Assembly (NCBI GenBank): GCA_023055505.1
Contig: JALIRH010000126.1
Coordinates: forward strand, 620,001 to 684,000
Origin: Callipepla californica brunnescens
Lineage: Eukaryota; Chordata; Aves; Galliformes; Odontophoridae
Direction: 5' to 3'
DNA length: 64,000 nt
The translations under genes were made by a program, and so were the position numbers. Positions 25,201-40,200 of this stretch are shown piece by piece. Within the stretch, counting starts at the first letter, position 1, and each line of letters starts with the position of its first letter. The notes under the pieces were generated by a model. That model saw only the letters and a list, made by a program, of their open reading frames with translations. It was not told where the DNA came from and searched no databases.

Positions 25201-28200
25201 TAAGCAGCCTAATTTCAGCACTCTGCTTCTGAATTTCATACTTGTCAGGAGGAGAAGGAACAGCATGTAATGAAGCTGGCACCTTGCCTTTTACAACCAG
25301 CTGATGTTTGACATTGTTGCTATCACCTCTCCTCTTTGTATTCAACAGAAATAATAATGACTTTCACCAATTCATACTGCTTGCAAGCCAGAAGCAATAC
25401 AGACACAGCCAGAAGGGGTAAGAAAATGACTCACTGGAAGTCAACAGTTTGATTCTTCTTCTCTTTAAAGTATTTCCTCATGGCATAGGCAATGGACGAC
25501 TTGAACAAGAAGAGCTCATCTGCATCCCACACATACTGCAAAGAGAGCACAAGAGACCATCAGAGGTGATAGTTGTACTGCAAGTTAGAAATAGTAATTG
25601 TAATGCTTGGCATGCACTTCTGTTTTATTTACTTGTGTCATGATAGCATTGCAGGAAGCTACTCAAACACTTTAGCTCCATTAATCTGAGTGCTTTGCAG
25701 AAAAATAACCAGGAAGGTATTCCCCGCTGCCACAAACTCCATCACGTTGTCCCTCTGCAATTCCTGGTATCTGTGTGGGGTGCTGAAGCTGTTGCAGCCC
25801 CAGGCATCTCCCTGGGGCTTCCCACTAATTACTGTTCATCTGAGTTGAAATCTAATGATTTCACCTTTTATTTTAATGACCTTGTTTTAACCCCATCATT
25901 TCATCTGCAGACCTGTCCTTTTAAGGCAGATGAACAACCTTTGAGTGCTGCCTCTCTGTTGCAGCACCTGGAAGCTGCAAAGGGAACACAAATCTCTGCA
26001 AGCACCAGCACCCCACCCAGCCCACTGTGCAATGCCACGTGTGAATGAAAGGAAAAATTCTATTAAATTCTACAGTAAGTTTCTTTGTCCCTCCCTGGAT
26101 TTGGCTGCATTGCAGGGATATCTATGAACACTGTCCGTAACAGCTTTATGCCATTCCTGATACTTTCTTGAGTGACATTCAAGAAGGCACAGTAGTAGGA
26201 TGTAGTTCATGTGCGTGGTGTGATGGGTTGCTGGTTGAACTACATGATCTTTGTGGTCTTTTCCAACCTTAACAATTCGATGATTCCATGTGAAAATTGA
26301 CCACCCACAGGCTGACCTTGGGCATCTCAAAAATCCCACCTGGAACCCACTGTTTACCACAGAGGCTGCTTTGCTTTCAAAGTCAAATGATCTTCCTCTG
26401 TTCCCCGCAACACACCATGCACATCTTAAGAGGCAGTGCACACCTGGCCTCTTTCTTTCCTTTTATTTTCCATGGAAAAATGCACCCATGTTCCAGCAGA
26501 ATGACTGCTTTCCATTTCAACATGCCTTATGTAATGAGATCACACATGTAACAGCTGCATAGTGGGGAACTGTGAATGGATGTCTGAAGCACAGTTTTGT
26601 TTTCAAATGGTGGCAAGGGATTCCCATTCATGAAAGTTTTAATTTAGGTAAGACAGACAGAGTGACTCAGCAAGGGGCTTGTAACAGCTCTCCTTGTGAG
26701 GGCACTTGCGCAACACCCAGCTACAGCAAAGCTGAGTGTTTCTGCTTCACCAGCTACACTGGTGGTGCTGTGGCTGCAGCTTTAATTACCTCAGGCTAAG
26801 AAAAATTAGCAGGGTAACTGCAGCAGAATACACTCTGGCATAGCTGGCTCAGGCCATCCATGAGCCACAGTGCTTGATTTGACAGCACTTTGTGCTTCTG
26901 AACCTTCTGTGCTGGTGCCACTCAGGGCAGTCACTAGGAGCTGCAGGACTGCCTGACAGAGATGCAGCTGCCCCTTATCCTCCAGTAACTCCACGTACTC
27001 ACAATGTCTTTTGCTGTTCTGATCACAGGATCATAGAATTGTTAAGATTGGAAAAGACTTGTAAGATCTAGTCCAACCAGCAGCCCATCTCCACCATGCC
27101 CATAAACTATGTCCCTCAGTGCCACATCTACACATCTCATGAATACCTCCAGGGACAGTGACTCCACCACTTCCTTTAACCGTGCAAGACACCTCCAAAT
27201 ACTTAAACAAGCACTTACACCATATTCCGAGCTTCTGTGTGCTGTAAACCACTAAAAGGGGTAAAGTAGAAAACTCCCAAATGAGGTTTCTCACACAATG
27301 GTGATGGGGACTAGTTTTGGGAGGAAAATTTGTGGCTTGCTCATCAGAGCTTAGGAACCTACTGTCCACACAATAATTCAAATTAAGTAATCTGTATGAA
27401 ATTGTTTTACAGCTGCTCAATTGCACAACAAAAGCTATGATGGCAAAAGGCAGGCATAAAAATGGAATTAAGCTAAACATTAACCATAATGACTAATAAA
27501 TGTGTTGTAATATGGAACCTATTCATGCTGCTGATATCAGTGTTGAATTGTATCTAACTCAACTCAGCGGTCTGGGAAGCAATAAAACAGCAGTGGGGCA
27601 TGCGTGCGAGAGAGTGATAGAAGCAAGAGCATTAATTCCTATCAAAAATGAACCCATAGTACTGCAGCCCTGCCAGTCCAATGGGCTCTGGTGCGCAGGT
27701 CTAAATGACCAGCTGATGACACACTCATTCTTGGAAAATTACTAATGATCTACAAGGTGAACACAGCTATTAGCACAACCAAGAGTATGTGTTCTGAAGC
27801 TTCTCAGGCTGCCTCCGTGAGACTGACATCAAGAGATAGAGCTAGAATGAGGAGCAAATTGTCAGCCAGGTGGCTGTGCTAAACAGATGGGCTAAGCCAG
27901 CACTCTGTGTAAAATGTTAAAATGCCATCTTTTGCTTAGCTGAGTGTTTTTAGCTGCTGATCAGTTTTATAGGCCCGCCTGGTGTCATCAGGAAGAGCAG
28001 GCACACTTGTGGGAACAAAAGCCCTTTTCTTCCTGTGCTGCCCAGCACAAATGGGCCCTGCAGTGAATGGGCAAACAGAGATCGAGAAGCGTTGCAGCAG
28101 GAAAATATTTGATCATATTCAGTAGGACTCAGCCTCTCTCTTTTAGCTCCATATTTAATGTCAAGTAGCTACTCTAATTTAATTTCTGAAGGCAGCTACT

Positions 28201-31200
28201 GCAGCCATGATGGAGGAAAATAGAATAAAGTCTTCATTTTTACTTAGACACACACCAGCATAGCTGGGTAAAATCTGGCAATTTTTAAGTACACAGTTCC
28301 TCCTGTGCTCCAGGTAGAAAATGATTGGTATCTCCACAGAATAACTCAGCCCATCCAGCTGAGATGTATTGCTTAACACAAGTGAGGCTGATCCCTGGAA
28401 ATGCCTCCAGTAACTCTAAATGCAGTGTGGATGACAAACCCAGACAAGACATCTTCTGTGTGATAGCCCTTCATCTCTGCTGCTGCTACTCCTCAGACAC
28501 AAAATCAGCCCAAACCTGCCTTGCTTCCTGAGAGCAGCCTGCACAGCACTTCTGTTGCCTAAGAAATACAGTGTCCCAGTGCAAGCACACTTACCGCATC
28601 TTCTCCCAGTGCTGCTTTCAAGCTGATGCGCACCTTGATGGCATTGTCAGAATCTGATTTAAAAAGAAACAACAACTGTGTCAGAGCTGAAGTGACATAA
28701 AGTTAGTGGGAAATGCTGGGACAGCTTGACTTTCCTTGCAGCTTCACCTGCTTTCCCAGGCCAGCTTGGTGGGATTTATACTGTTTCCCTTTAGCCACCT
28801 CCATCTGCACCTGAGCCATCAGCCATCACATTGTCAAGTCCTGCTTTGTAGCAGACAGAAAGAAAGAGTATGTCCAGAGAGCAGTCCTCTGGCCTTATTT
28901 AGATATGTCCTGAAGGAAACACCTCTTTTGCTTCAATGGAAGGAATGGGAAGCTCATACGCAGGTGCTGGGGTTTGGCATGGTGAATCCCACTATGAGGG
29001 ACAGGCTAGGGTTACAGGGCTCTCCAGTACTGACAGTGATTGCAAGTAAATAGTGTAGATTGTTCAACACTCAACATCATCACAACAGGATGAAAAATGC
29101 ATTTTTCCTCTCTCTCTTCCTCCCCCATGTTCCCTTCTTTGAATAGCACATGACAGCAAACCAAGAAAGTAACTTTTCTGTACTGGCTTGCATTGAAATG
29201 AGGGAAACATACTATTCAGTGTAATCTCCCATACCCCATCTCCATACAGAGAGAAGCCTTCAACAGCTATTGAGAGACAGGGACTTTGCTGGTCAAGGTC
29301 TATGCAGACTAATGAACATTCTTAATTCATTCCCAAGAAGTACATACATGGAGTCCAGTATGTATTCCAGCCAACGGGTCTGCCAGAATTGTTCTTTTGC
29401 AGCCAGTTAAATAAAGGCTCGAAGTAGTTGAGCAGGGGTGTGGCATTCATGTATTTCTCTCCTGTTGCACTTTCCAGCGCTTGAGTCCAGGGCTTGGATT
29501 TGCCTAATTCAAGCAATTGTCTGTGTAAATGGAGGGAGAGGTAATATGTTATTAACATGTTCTGTTTAGACAACTAGCAAAACAATCTGCTACCAATATC
29601 AAAGTTTTTATTAACAAAACTAAATTATTTTCTCATCAACAGGTAATTCAACCTTCGATGTTTTCATCCTCAGCTGATAAAAATTTATTCAAATTGTCAA
29701 AACGAACTGAGAAGATTAATGCTAAATTTTCAAGCAAAGTCAATTCTTGATGCAGTGTGGAAGCTGTCAAGGATGACTTAGACTTTGCTATGCCCTTACA
29801 AATTGACTTACAAATCTGAAAAACTGACTTTGTTACCTCAAATTCCCACCAGCTGCTGTAGAATTGGTGATGTCACATTTGTGAAGAGGGCCAGCATGGT
29901 TGGCTGCCTTGCAAAGTGCCTCCTGAAACTGGAACTGGTAAATTGTCCGGGTGTAATACCTAGAGGAAGGCAAGGAGCATGAAGGCATACATTCTCTTAG
30001 CTGTCTGTCACGGAAACACAGAGCCCTCAGAGACTGGGATGCTCTGCAGTGTCTTCTCCCTTTTCTGGCTTGGGAAGCTTCACTGCAGGAAGGGAGGCAG
30101 CTGGTATTTACAGGCTGTGCTAATTATGATGTAATGATCCTGCACAGAAATGTCCCTGTCTATGACAGTTGTACTAGATAATCTTGGAGGTCTTTTCCAA
30201 CTTTGGGATTCTACGATTCTATAACTCAGGAGCAAGGAAGGTCTTTAAGACCTGGCTCTCTGATCTAGCTGAGCATCCTGAGACGAGGTGGCTGGGGCAC
30301 AAATGGACATCCAGAGTTAGGTCCTTCTTGGCTGCATGTGCATGGCCCAAGTGATGGTGGTACGAGGCATGCTGGCTTCCAAGAGGAAGGAACATTGCAA
30401 AGATTTGCTCCCAATGGAATGAGGGCTGCACAAATCTGCCTTACTTGGCAAGAAGTAAGCAGCTTCCTGGCCTGTCAGAGACTGCTACAGAGAAGCCCAT
30501 GATGCCCACAGAAAATTCCCACTGAAATCAACAGTCTTCAGTAAAACAGAGTAAGGTGGTATTGTAATAATTTACTGTAGGTATTTTAGGTAATAAATCT
30601 TGTTCTGTAAATGTATGTCTACCTTATGAATGAGTAATCGTTGGCCACATGAAACAGTGTGGCAGGGTCGCAGTATGTCTCATCATGAAGGACTGGCTCG
30701 ACAACACCAACTATCTCTCTCCTGGGGGTAGAGGAAGGGAAAAAACACAGGATTTCCATTAATAGTTAATAAGAACATAGGTATCTGATTCTGCTCTTCT
30801 CCTATGTTGTCTGATATATATGGGCATCTCTTCCTTCCAAACACAAGAGGTACATACAGCTATCAGTAACCTCAACTGCTCCACAGCTGGAGATGACAAA
30901 GATGCTGCTCTGAAACTGATGGCACAAGGATAGTGCTTGTATTATAGTGAGGCATACAGGGAGTAATTGGTGATGTGAAATATGCTACAAGACACAGATT
31001 TCAAGCACACATCATGCCTTGTGACATCCCAAGTTTGGATACTAACACTTGTGGTTTCATGTTGGGTGAAAACAAATAGAGACTGAGTGGCCCAAGGTGG
31101 GGGTATGACCTGCTGTCCCACTGTCCTGGAGAAGAGGATTCTATTCTTTTTTATCCTGAGAGTATTTTTATGGATCAGTACTATGGCAACAAACTCATGC

Positions 31201-34200
31201 CCTAATTTCTGAAAATAGTAAAATGCTTACATGGAAATATTTTTCATAAATCAGTATGACAAGGTCTTGTTCCAGCACAGAGCTTTGCAGTGTCTCTACA
31301 ACAGATGTGATAAGCTTCCCTGAACAATTTGTCATTCTCCATTTCTCTGACATCTCTGCTACTTTTGAATAAATGAAAGGTGACTGATTTTTACAGTGGG
31401 TCAGGAGGCTTGCTGACATCATGTTTTATCACAGAGTTTCTTTGATGACGGTGGCTTTGTATTTGCATTTCTGTTAAGAGTGTAGACTCCATTTTCATTG
31501 TAGTGTTTGTTTGGTTTCTTTGAGTTATCCTGACTCCATGTTAACCATCTCAGGAAATGGCTCCAGCCTGAATGAAGATACTATTTCATCTTGAATTACA
31601 GAGTGGTGGAAGTAGATTGGCTGGTGAGGATAATACAAAGAGGCTCCACTGACTGCTACTTCCCAAGGGAACTGAATTTTCTTAACTGAGAAAGGTAGTA
31701 GTTAGCAGGAATATTAATACATAGTTGAGGAAACAAGCAGTCTGGGTTCTTTTGGACAATTTACATCCAAAACCACTGTAAAGTGGAGAGGAAAATCAAA
31801 GGAGAAAATCATGCCAGTATATTTATTAGACTGAGATCTGCATGCTTCTCAGTTGGCAAGTGTGATGAACTCCATCCTCCACTTGTCCATAAAGGGCGGG
31901 GAGCAAACCAGAGCACATACCAGTTAGACTCAGAAAAGGACTGTGCTCAAGCTATGAAGATGTGCTGGGGCTTGCATCAGGGGAACACCAATGCTGATCC
32001 TGGGATCTGGAACATCCTGTGCAGAGGCCACAGGCTGTGTTCATCAGAGAAGCTGATGTTAGAAATTAGGAAAAAATCTGCAGGAAGGTAAGTAATCTGG
32101 TTGAGCACAGGTCTAATGGGGATATTCTGTCTGCGACACCTCATCTGCACCACATTGGGAATTTCTACCTGGCACCCTACTGGGCTTTGCAGAAACACCC
32201 CAAGAAACAGATCCTGCACAGGGAGACGCAGGCATCTCCACAAGTTGAGGAACTAGGAACGGACAGTTTCCGAAGTAATTTGAAAAAAGTCCTCCTTTCT
32301 CAAACTTACTTCATCTCCCACCACCGCTTTGTCCATTCCTGCTTTGTAATCTCACCATTAAACACCATCCACCTCCACTTCTCCAGCATGTAAGTAAAAG
32401 GCATTGTTCCGACAATCGTTAGTGCTTGTTTGAGCAGAAAGTTGATTTCAGTTTCTGAAGAGATAAGCAGTTAAGGTAATGGTTATGGTAGCAGTTAGTA
32501 TTTAATTAGGCACCTACAGTTTCTTCCTTTTATAGCTAATGCTTACATCTGGTTTGAGTTATAGTTTTTCACTAAGGAAAAAGTGGAAGAAAGAATACAG
32601 CTGAAAAAAAACCATGAGGAAAAAAATCACTTAAATTCTGCATATGATTCTGCATCTTATTTTTTTTTTCACCCCTACCTCTTCAGTAACCTAACTCTTA
32701 GGCATTTACATGCTATTTTCCTCTGGTGGAAAACCTCCCAGGGAATTCTAGGTTGAAGATTTTAGTAAGTAATAGTCAGAGAAGCCAAACAAACTGTATT
32801 TAAGTGAGGTTTTACCTCACCTATATTGTCCACTCAGTATTCACATAAAGGGGAATGTAAATCTCAAGGCTTTAGTTTCACCTGATCTGATAAATGAATA
32901 CCTTGATAGAGAACGTTATGGCTTTATATATCAAATTTTTCAAGAAAATAGTCTTGAAGGAAAGTCTTGAAGATTCATCTAGGTGGATTGTGAAGTCCCT
33001 TGAGTGTTTTTAGTTAAATACATAGTATTTATGGATTTATTCACCTTCATCCTCTTGGAAAGTTGGCTCTAGGAGGTCTAGAGATTTCAAATGCTGTGGC
33101 GTTGCTGCAGAGAGTGACATGATTTCACCTACTGCTTCATGGAAGCCCTCATTGGCCCCGTCCCGCAACAGGAAGGGCTGCACGGAGTACGCCATGTCAT
33201 ACTCAATGTGGCCCATCTCATGGTGCGCCGTCAAGAAGTCGTCCATTGTCACTTTGGTGCACATCTTGATCCTGTGAGCCAGAGAAAAGCATTTCTGGTT
33301 AGAGACAGTGTCCAGGCTGGCTGCTGCCTGAGCCCTGCCTGCATCCTGAGCAGCCGTAGTATGTTCTCTTACAAGGATGGGGCTTGGAGGAAAACCCTGC
33401 AGTTTCATTTGACTTGAAATTGCACTGGGAGCATAAGAAAAAGGCTGTTTTATATGAAGCATCTGCTCCCTGAAACTTAGTGATAAGCTCATGGCATGTG
33501 TAAGAGCCAGCATTCATTTCTAAGCAGATGGTAGTGCCAAAAAACCCTTGTGTCAGTCACTCCTGTCATTTCATCTTCATGCAGGTACCACTTAAAGGAC
33601 AGAACTCATCCCAGGAGACCTTACTGTGTGAGAATTTGCTGTCCCTCTCCTTTCCCAAGTGTTAAGTAAACTGATGTTTTTTCATGAAGCTCTGGGAGCC
33701 TGCCTACCAGTTCCAATACATCAGCTAAAGGCAGAAGGTGGCATCTCAGAGACCTATGTCATTGCTGCAGAATGTGTACGTGTCCATTAAACCTATTAAT
33801 ATGAAAAAGAACCTACATTTATACTTCTTGAGCCCTCAAACATAGTCATTACCTTTCTCATTCATATAATAGTCACTGCTCTGCTCAAATTTGAGAATAG
33901 TCTTTAGATCTTCACAGGAAGAACATACAATAAGCTTTACAATCTCACAGAATCCCTGTTCCCTTGTTCTCTTTTTCTCCTTTATCACTCAGAAAAAAAA
34001 AAAAAGAAGAAAAAAAAAAGTGATGAATTAAGAAAAATGAAATCAAAAACAGCATGGTGCACCTTCACTGTAAAAATGAATGTTCAAGGAGACGCTATGA
34101 GTAAGGGTCACAGTAACTGCAGTACCTGTAGTCGTTCTTCCCCATATCCCATGCTGTAGGATGGCAGACAACCTTCCTGCCGTCAGTGGGCTCTGTGAGC

Positions 34201-37200
34201 ATGGAGTTTGTCCAGAAGCCTGAAGTCATGTTGTAGAGACCAATGGAGACGAAAAAGTCCTCAGCGGTTTTGAATATTTTTATTGCATCCCAGTTCTGGA
34301 ACAGACAATGTCACTTTTGACCATTCCTTCTGCAAGAAGCTTGTTCTCAAATGTTGACTTAAATCAGAACCGCTAATTTCACATTGGCCTCTCCATGAAT
34401 TCAGGTCATCATCCAACTTACTGCAAGTCAGCTGGCAGCTTTCACTTTTGGGCACTTTTGTAAATTCTGCTGGGAACTGGAATTCAGTGTTTTCCCCACA
34501 AACAAAGTAGGCTGCTGCAGTCAGAGTCAGCAGATATCTCCTGACCCAGACAAGAGAAGTCCTAAGTCAAAGATAAGGTTGTGGAGATAAATGAAGGCTC
34601 AGCAGCACACCAGGTGTTGGGTCTGATTCTTCAGCTACTTCAGGAGGGGACAACTTATAGGAGGCAATGGAGCCATGATCATAGCAAACACGTGTGATTG
34701 GAGGGCACAGCCAGAACTTTAAAGGTCACAAATCGATCCGTAGGAGCTGCCTGTAAGATTGCAACTGAATGACCAGGATATTTTCAAATGCCACAAGAAC
34801 TCTGCATTGACTGCACAGAGTTTTTACAGATTTATGTGGCAGATGGCTAAGTCAGACAACAGTCCTAAATTAGGCACATCCACAAAGATGAGCCCAGACT
34901 TCATCCCTGCAGCTCTGTAAGCAACATCTCCTTTCCTCACAGTGGTGCTTCACAATACGTAAATTTAAGACTACAAGGTATTCAGTGCTAGAAAATACGG
35001 GTGAGATTTATGCACACTACTTATGAATCAAATTTAGCTATCCATTCTCTTGCCAGTATAACATCTGAATGGAGCAGTTCCTATTTGTGGAAGGTAGATA
35101 TAAGGTAAATTATCACATTTCAAAAACCAAATTCCATTCAACTCCCTCTTTTTATTAAAAGTGGTAGGGTTCAGTACAGAGAGTTACCTTCACCCATGTT
35201 CCCAGTCTGGCAAAAGAGTCACGGTTGTTAACACTGCACAACTCAAACACAGACCTTATGGTGCTCTGCAGTTATCAACAGATAAGAGGCAGGTAGCATT
35301 TCAGTTTCCTAGCTGCACCCAAATAAACAGGACTGGCAAAAAAAAATCCTGTGATATACAAATTATTTGATTATGGTAATGGCTTGCAAAGCTCATATTT
35401 GGTATCAGCCAGCTCCATGAGTCCTACGATATTTATATTTACAAAATATATATCTTAATGGATAAGTATCTCAGGAAGTAGAGCTGAGATTAAGCCAGGT
35501 CAAAGAGACTGGAGAACAAAGAGCGAGAACAGCTAAGGGAAAAGTTACTGTAGGAAATGAATGAAAACATTAAGGTGAAGAGCAGAAAGCAATTCTTTGC
35601 TGATGGTGTGACTGCCTTAGGACAGTTATTGTTTTCTACATAGTGTGTAACTTTTTTGACATCTAAATTCATAACATAAAGCACTTCGAATAAAGATTTT
35701 ATCATGTTTTACCTTTTGGACCATTGCAGAAGTTACATCAATATTTGGTTTGTCTGGATAGGGGACAGTCAAGTTATACAGATTTGTCCAAAATCTACCC
35801 CACATATCACCTTCAAAAGAGAAAAAAAAAAAACAAAACATAGAAAAATCTTACATGATTGAGTAGGTATTGTTCAAAGATGTCATACAATTCTATTAGT
35901 TGTTTGATATTAGAAATAGGCACTTATATGCCTACACCGGGTTGATTCAGACACAAAGTGGAGGGCAGTAGTTCCAGGAAGTCACAAATGTATCAAAGTC
36001 TGATCAAAAATCCTTTTATTTTATTCCCCCAAATTAGCCATTCAGTGAGCGTGCAGTACAGTTCCAGGACTGATTACCTTCCTAAAGGTCTGCTCAAAGA
36101 TGAATGCCCATGTTGCCCTGCCATGTGACTGACACTGTTGTACTTTTGTATACATTACAGGTACAGCAGCTTGATGCTGCATGCTTTGAAAGGAAAATCA
36201 TGAAATGCTATGGACAAGATTTGAAAGGGCAAATCACAAACATCAGTGAAAGTCTCAAGTGCTGCTGAGGGGAGGGAAATGTCCCAGTGCAGCGCTGGAA
36301 TTTCAAGTTGGCTGCCCATGGCTCCAGCAGGGATGAAGACATTTGCCTTCCCACATGCCTCTGCTGCTGAGCACCTGTGCCATCTCTGCCAGGGGCATTT
36401 CATTTCCCCTCTCTCCTTCTCTTATCTGTACCCTGTTTGTTAATATTAAACAGGCAGATTACTCTGTTCCCATGTGCCTTGAAGGTGGTCATCCCGTGTA
36501 CAAGGTCAGGCTTGCACGAACTGGCCACGCTGTCGTACCCAGCAAGTGTGCAGGGAGGCATCCAGTGGGGCTGATGAGCTCAGAGCCATAGGCTTGCTCC
36601 AAACGGTGCCTCACGTAGGCATGCAGCTGCTGGTACAGAGGTTTTATCTGGAGGCAGAAAAGGAGAAGGAAGCCAATTAATTTCTCTTGGCTCTATCCAA
36701 CTTGCCCCTTTGGAACAGAGGTATTTGATGGAATTCCCGCTATAGGTAAATGCACACCATGCTTGTGGTTGAGATCTGTCCCCACCTTGGAGCTTAAACA
36801 CAAAGGCCATACTCTAGCCCCAGATGTCCTCTTCAGCTATAAGTCAGGGAGCATACATAGCCTTAGACATAGAGTGACCAGGCTGCTGTTTACCCTCACA
36901 GTCTCTACTTGGAAGAGATAAAGACCTGAAACCTTTGGCAAGGCACAACCTATGGGACAAAGATGCACCATATCTACATGTGGCAACTGCTGGGGAACTG
37001 TGAGAAGGGGTACCTTTTAGAATTCCTTTTAGAGGCTGGTACAAAGTCTTTGCAATGAAAAGATCAAGAGGAAAACGTTACTCCAGAAAAAGGATGCAAG
37101 CCTATATCGTCCCTACTTCTTCCTTTTGGGCTTATCCTTGTAGTCTTGTATAGTCTTCCTTCACAACATCAGTACATGAGCCAAAGTACAGTTCAAGAGC

Positions 37201-40200
37201 CCCATAAAGGAACTTCCTGCCCCTACCTGCTCAAATGTCTTCTCCACATCTTGAATCAGCTGGTCACGGCTGTATTTATACTCCTCTGGATAATCAGTCT
37301 CATAATTTGCTCTCCAGTAGTCTCCATAGTCAGAATAATCTGAAAAACAGGAGGTGTCACCCCAGGACAAAACACAGTTCAGCCACCAACAGCAGTGCAG
37401 CTCCCTGGTCATGCAGACCAACAACAGTCTTTCCCCAGAGCTGAACACAAGGCTGGAAATTTAGCTTTCAGTTGCACTGCATCTCTCAGTTCACCAAGCT
37501 CCATCAAGCCTGGAGATGGAAAGGTTCATAGCTGAGGTCTTTTCCCTAGTGCTGTAGAGGAGGGTCATAATGATGCCTCCAATAGGTTAAAACTTTTCAT
37601 CTAAATTAGCCTTTTTTTCCACTTGTATCACTATTTGTCCCATAGCTGATTTCTAACTAAAGACAGACAGTTTTCAGGGAACAAAGTATATAGGATAGTA
37701 GGTGATATAGCAGTAAGCTTGTTCCTTGAGAAGAAATTTCCCTGCGATTTGTGGGGATACTCTGGTGGAAGCACATATCCCTTAATGCAAAGTCCTTTTC
37801 AAGCACCTTGCTACATTTGCTGCCCTCAACCTACAAAACCTGTTAACTCCAACTGGGACAAAATGCTTAAAAATGCAGCACTGCTTAAGGCTGATGTAGG
37901 AAGGCCAGGAGGAAAGAAGAAACACCACCAAGGACATGCGGCAACAGACAGAATATTTTTAGATTGGACATGCTTGCCCTCAAGGCACAAGCAGCACAGT
38001 TCTAGGAAAGGCAGTATCTAGTGAAGGGAAATATTATGGCATTTGGGAAGAGTGCCAACAAAGATATCTCCCTTATGTTCCATGTTCAAGTCATAATTCT
38101 GACTTGGTCTTTGGCGCATGTCTGCATTCCATTTTAATTTTGCATCGCTCACACTGAGAGCAAATATATACAAAAAAGCCCATCATCATTGTGTAAAATG
38201 ATCTGGTTTCTGAATTCTGTGCAAATTGTGCAAGATTAAACTCAAGAGAAGTCAGGAAAAAAAGAAAGAGAATGAGAGAAAGAAAGACAATGCAACTTAC
38301 TATTAAGCCTCGCAGCCTCATTTTTAAGTTCAACATATTCTTCATATAATGGTCTCATCATCCTGCCAATATCAGCTCTCCAGCCTTCCCAGGCCCACAG
38401 TCGCTCATGATAATCTGTACTCTTGGCCATAATATCATCCAGACCTGTCAGAACAACAGCAAAAAATAAGTACCAGGCTTCAAAAAAGCAGGATCTCTTT
38501 CTTTCACAGCAGGCAAATGAGCCAAAGCAAAAGAAATGCCATGACCTAAGAAGACAACTTGATATCTTAAAAAATCCCATTATTTTATTGCATCTTTTCT
38601 TTGGTTTAAAGTTTTTCCTTTCTTATCTTTAAGAAACATAGAACAGACCATGAGTCAGTTAAATTGGCCACGCTCCCTCCCTGCATCAGTGTCCCTTGAC
38701 TTGGTAGTGCTCTTGGGACTGGCCTCTCCCTGCTGACACCCCTCTTTTGACACAGTCCAGCAGTTGGCCTTCCAGGATGCAAGAGCTCACTGCTGGCTCA
38801 TGTCCAGTTTTTTGTCCCCAAGGTCCCTGAGCTGCAAGCTGCAATGAAACTTTGACTGTTTTAAATAGTGGGATATAACTATGGGTATATATGGGGGAAT
38901 TCCAGCCTGTTTTCTCACAGTCAGGAGGCTCTCAAGGGGTCCCCTCACTTTTTGAACTCATGCTACAAAGGGTACCATAAGAATACTTGTTAATGCCACA
39001 CCTGGCTCCAGCACCAAACAGTTGAACGGTTCGGTGGCTTTGCAGACAGTCCCAGTGCTGTAGATGGTACTCATTGAGTTCATCACGGAGCTCAGCTGCA
39101 AATTAGATGTGAGATATCCCATTAGAAACACACTCTGTGCAAAATAACAGCCAGATATGCTGATTCCTTAAGAGCTCTATTCAACACTTCACCCATCAGC
39201 TTAACGCTTAAGCCTATATCTAAGCTCAGTAGAGATTAATGAAAGAATTTGCCTGGACACATTACTGAAGCAGGGCCTAACTGGAAGAGACAGATAATCT
39301 CTTGAATATATGACGTAATCTACAGGTCCTTAATATCCAGTCAGCAGAGCTCTGCATTAAATGAACTTGAACTGTCAATAGACAGCTGCAATAAAGCAAT
39401 AAAGTTTAGCAACACGCTCCCATGAACATGTATCTATCTGTAGCCTCCTAGTACCTCATGGTTTGGAGCAACAGTGAGAAGGGCCCTCTCTGTGCAGGCT
39501 GTCAGGCTGAACTCATCGCATCCATGCACATGCCTGCTCAAAGCCCACCACTGTGAAGTTGCTGTCCATATCTTGGGTCATCTGAAGACCAGATGAATCC
39601 AGAATCATGGAATCATTCAGCTCAGAAGCTGTGCTATGCAGCTCGATCCCTTTTTTTTTTTTTTTTTTGTAATTATTATTTTTATTTTTTTGTTTTCAAG
39701 CTTTCATGTCTCGTGAAAAACAGACACTAACTTTACCTTTTCCTTCAGGACTAGTTTTATTTCCTCCATTTAAGCTTTAAACCAGAACGATTTAGAGCTG
39801 TCAGTGGGAGGAGTCATTGATGACTAGCTCCAACTTTATCACAGTCGGCATTAAAATGAATGAAGGTCCCAGGAAATTTTTGTGTCAGTGAAAAATATTT
39901 AAATATTCCTACAGAACACTATCAGACTGCAGAAAGTCACTTTTCATGCAAAAATCAATCATTTCAGCCCAAAGACTATTTATCTAGGAACCTGCATGTG
40001 TCTAAATATAGAGGATACTGAAGAAAATACCTCCTCAAGAAAGACAGCACTACTCTTAGTGCACTGCTTGCTCCAAATTAAATACATATTTCTATAAACC
40101 TTCAGCATTCCCAGGAAGGCAATATATCTTTCCAGAGACACATCTCATTTGGACCAGACAGGAAGCCCAGCCAGCCTGCTGCATTTCATGCATTGTGGCT

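Noticed and set aside
27031..27480. 149-codon minus-strand frame
   Set aside because: It runs through an antisense CR1 fragment and has no domain features.
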